Source of the DNA: Rhodoplanes serenus
GTDB lineage: Bacteria; Pseudomonadota; Alphaproteobacteria; Rhizobiales; Xanthobacteraceae
Reading direction: 5' to 3'
DNA: 33,855 bases
NCBI GenBank assembly: GCA_945861855.1
Contig: CAMAWG010000032.1
Coordinates: 1 to 33,855, forward strand
Part shown: piece after piece, positions 32,366-33,855 of the stretch
Position numbering within the stretch: position 1 is the first letter of the stretch
Layout of the letters: each line of letters begins with the position of its first letter
Program-made: the position numbers and the translations under genes
Notes under the pieces: model-generated
Database searches by the model: none
What the model was told of the DNA's origin: nothing
The model's input: only the letters and a program-made list of their open reading frames with translations

Positions 32366-33634
32366 TCATTCGTAGCGCAGCGCTTCGACCGGATCGAGGC
32401 GCGCCGCGCGCCACGACGGGTAAAGCGTTGCGAGCAGCGAGAGCGCCAGCGCCATCACCACCACCGCCGTGGTCTCGCCCACGTCGAGATCGGCCGGCAA
32501 TCGCGACAGGAAGTAGAGCTCCGGCGAGAACAGCTCGGTGTTGGTGAGCCATGACATGAACTGCCGGATCGACTCGATGTTGAGGCAGACGGCAAGGCCC
32601 ACCAGGAAGCCTACGAGATCGCCGATCACGCCGATGGCCGCGCCCGTGATCAGGAACACCCGCATGATCGATCCTTGCGAGGCCCCCATGGTGCGCAGGA
32701 TGCCGATGTCGCGGCCCTTGTCCTTGACCAGCATGATCAGGCTGGAGGCGATGTTGAACGCCGCCACCAGCACGATCAGCGTCAGGATCAGGAACATGAC
32801 GTTGCGCTCGACCTGGAGCGCGCTGAAGAACGTGGCGTTGCGTTGCCGCCAGTCGACCATGAAGATCGGGCGCTTGGCGGCCTCGGACACGAGTTGCCGG
32901 AACATGACGATCTTGTCCGGATCGCTGGTGTAGACCTCGATCGCGGTGACGTCGTTGTTGCGGTTGAAGTAGGCCTGCGCCTCCGTCAGCGGCATGAAGA
33001 CGAAGGCGGCGTCGTACTCCGACATGCCGATCTCGAACACGGCGGCGATCTTGTAGGCCTTGATGCGGGGCGTCGTGCCCATCGGGGTCACTGCACCGCG
33101 CGGCGAGACCAGCGTGACGTTGTCGCCGGCTCGCAGCGTCAATTGATCGGCGAGGCGCCGCCCGATCACCACCCCCTGCCCCTGATCGAAGCCTTCGAGC
33201 ATGCCCTGCTTGATGTTCTTGGCGACCGAGGTAAGGCCCGCAAGATCGTTGCCGCGCAGCCCCCGCACCAGCACGCCGGCGGCGTTGAACGGCGACGACG
33301 CCAGCGCCTGGCCCTCGACGATCGGCACCGCGAGCCGGATGCCCGGCACGCCGGCGATGCGCTCCGCGACCGCCAGATAGTCCGTGAGCGGGGATTCCAG
33401 CGGCTGCACCAGCAGGTGGCCATTGAGGCCGAGGATCTTGCCCAGCAGCTCCTTGCGGAAGCCGTTCATCACCGCCATGACGATGATGAGGGTCGCCACG
33501 CCCAGCATGATGCCGAGGAACGAGAAGCCGGCGATGATCGAGATGAATCCTTCCTGGCGCCGCGCCCGCAGATAGCGCAGCGACAGCATCCATTCGAACG
33601 GGGCAAACGGCCGTGTCCCGGTGGGTTCGCTCAT
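32366..33634 (-). CDS. lolC: Lipoprotein-releasing ABC transporter permease (LolC/LolE type)
   Basis: MacB/FtsX-fold permease of 422 residues that, with LolD, extracts outer-membrane lipoproteins from the inner membrane. One span near the N-terminus (about 25-50, [19 protein letters not shown]), a large periplasmic domain (about 50-270) and three C-terminal spans ([19 protein letters not shown], the [18 protein letters not shown] segment and [18 protein letters not shown]), ending [16 protein letters not shown] as in FtsX-type permeases. Rhizobiales usually have a single permease acting as a homodimer; no second one follows here. ATG 33634 has AAGGGG four bases upstream. The gene upstream in many relatives is proS, but here a plus-strand gene starts 174 bp away. 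Confidence 0.94.
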   Translation of the reverse strand: MSEPTGTRPFAPFEWMLSLRYLRARRQEGFISIIAGFSFLGIMLGVATLIIVMAVMNGFRKELLGKILGLNGHLLVQPLESPLTDYLAVAERIAGVPGIRLAVPIVEGQALASSPFNAAGVLVRGLRGNDLAGLTSVAKNIKQGMLEGFDQGQGVVIGRRLADQLTLRAGDNVTLVSPRGAVTPMGTTPRIKAYKIAAVFEIGMSEYDAAFVFMPLTEAQAYFNRNNDVTAIEVYTSDPDKIVMFRQLVSEAAKRPIFMVDWRQRNATFFSALQVERNVMFLILTLIVLVAAFNIASSLIMLVKDKGRDIGILRTMGASQGSIMRVFLITGAAIGVIGDLVGFLVGLAVCLNIESIRQFMSWLTNTELFSPELYFLSRLPADLDVGETTAVVVMALALSLLATLYPSWRAARLDPVEALRYE

Positions 33635-33740
33635 CAATCCCCTTTGAGTACCGATTTCATCCGATTCTGGCGGAATAAGGAATGTCCTTTCGTCACAAGC
33701 GTTTAACGGTGCCGTCGCGAGGTTGGTAGGAATTAAGGGT

Positions 33741-33807
33741 GGCGTAGTCTCCGGGGTGTTCAACCTCGAATCATCCGGCGTTGAAGCGCCGGACTGGAGA
33801 CCACGCC
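33741..33807 (+). promoter_or_regulatory. Structured leader masking a ribosome binding site
   Basis: GGCGTAGTCTCC (33741-33752) pairs with GGAGACCACGCC (33796-33807) at 11 of 12 positions; the right arm contains the GGAG ribosome binding site and ends at the base before the ATG. Inside is a hairpin TCCGGCG / CGCCGGA (33774-33780, 33787-33793) whose loop TTGAAG can pair with TTCAA at 33759-33763, a possible pseudoknot. This looks like an RNA switch or translational control element; no known class was recognised. Confidence 0.55.
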
Positions 33808-33855
33808 ATGACAAGCAATACCACGAAGCCTGATTCCTCGCAGCCTGCAACCGAG
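33808..33855 (+). CDS. Start of unidentified gene, cut by window end
   Basis: Sixteen codons are visible (MTSNTTKPDSSQPATE), then the window ends. ATG 33808 is supported by GGAG eight bases upstream, though that site is embedded in a strong dyad. The polar N-terminus does not identify a family. It is divergent from lolC. Confidence 0.5.
   Translation, partial: MTSNTTKPDSSQPATE

Overview
The window looks like a piece of chromosome from an alphaproteobacterium of the order Hyphomicrobiales (Rhizobiales), in or near the Bradyrhizobium/Rhodopseudomonas/Xanthobacteraceae group. This rests on the high GC content, the gene order (gltX-gltA, the lpx/bamA/rseP/dxr/cdsA/uppS/frr/pyrH/tsf/rpsB run, dnaE, lolD-lolC), the use of LpxI, a ribosomal protein S2 with a C-terminal extension, orphan Bug-type binding proteins and LexA sites of the GAAC-N7-GAAC type. 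No 16S rRNA or tRNA gene was seen, so the genus stays open.

Layout from the left. Positions 1-1.8 kb are one end of an integrated element: a less GC-rich tail and a P4-type tyrosine integrase that reads away from a broken comEC. comEC keeps only its N-terminal part and ends at the start of the conserved competence domain, so the element appears to have integrated inside it. Next come glnS (minus) and the divergent gltX-gltA (plus), closed by a hairpin terminator.

From 22.2 kb down to 8.6 kb every gene is on the minus strand in one tightly packed run: rpsB-tsf-pyrH-frr-uppS-cdsA-dxr-rseP-bamA-fabZ-lpxA-lpxI-lpxB. It links translation, UMP synthesis, isoprenoid and phospholipid precursors, outer-membrane protein assembly and lipid A synthesis, with GTGA/ATGA overlaps at fabZ/lpxA and lpxI/lpxB. 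lpxD, normally between bamA and fabZ, is missing there. An orphan substrate-binding protein gene follows lpxB. Upstream of rpsB are the ycjX-ycjF pair, then a VOC protein / binding protein / FAD monooxygenase cassette that looks catabolic, and dnaE.

Between dnaE and lolD lies a very small gene (32 codons) for a predicted single-span membrane peptide. Its promoter carries two LexA boxes, one over the -10 and one in the spacer, so it is probably an SOS-induced membrane peptide; this is the most interesting item here. lolD-lolC follow. At the right edge a plus-strand gene begins directly behind a leader that can fold into an 11-of-12 bp stem masking its ribosome binding site, with a possible loop pairing inside.
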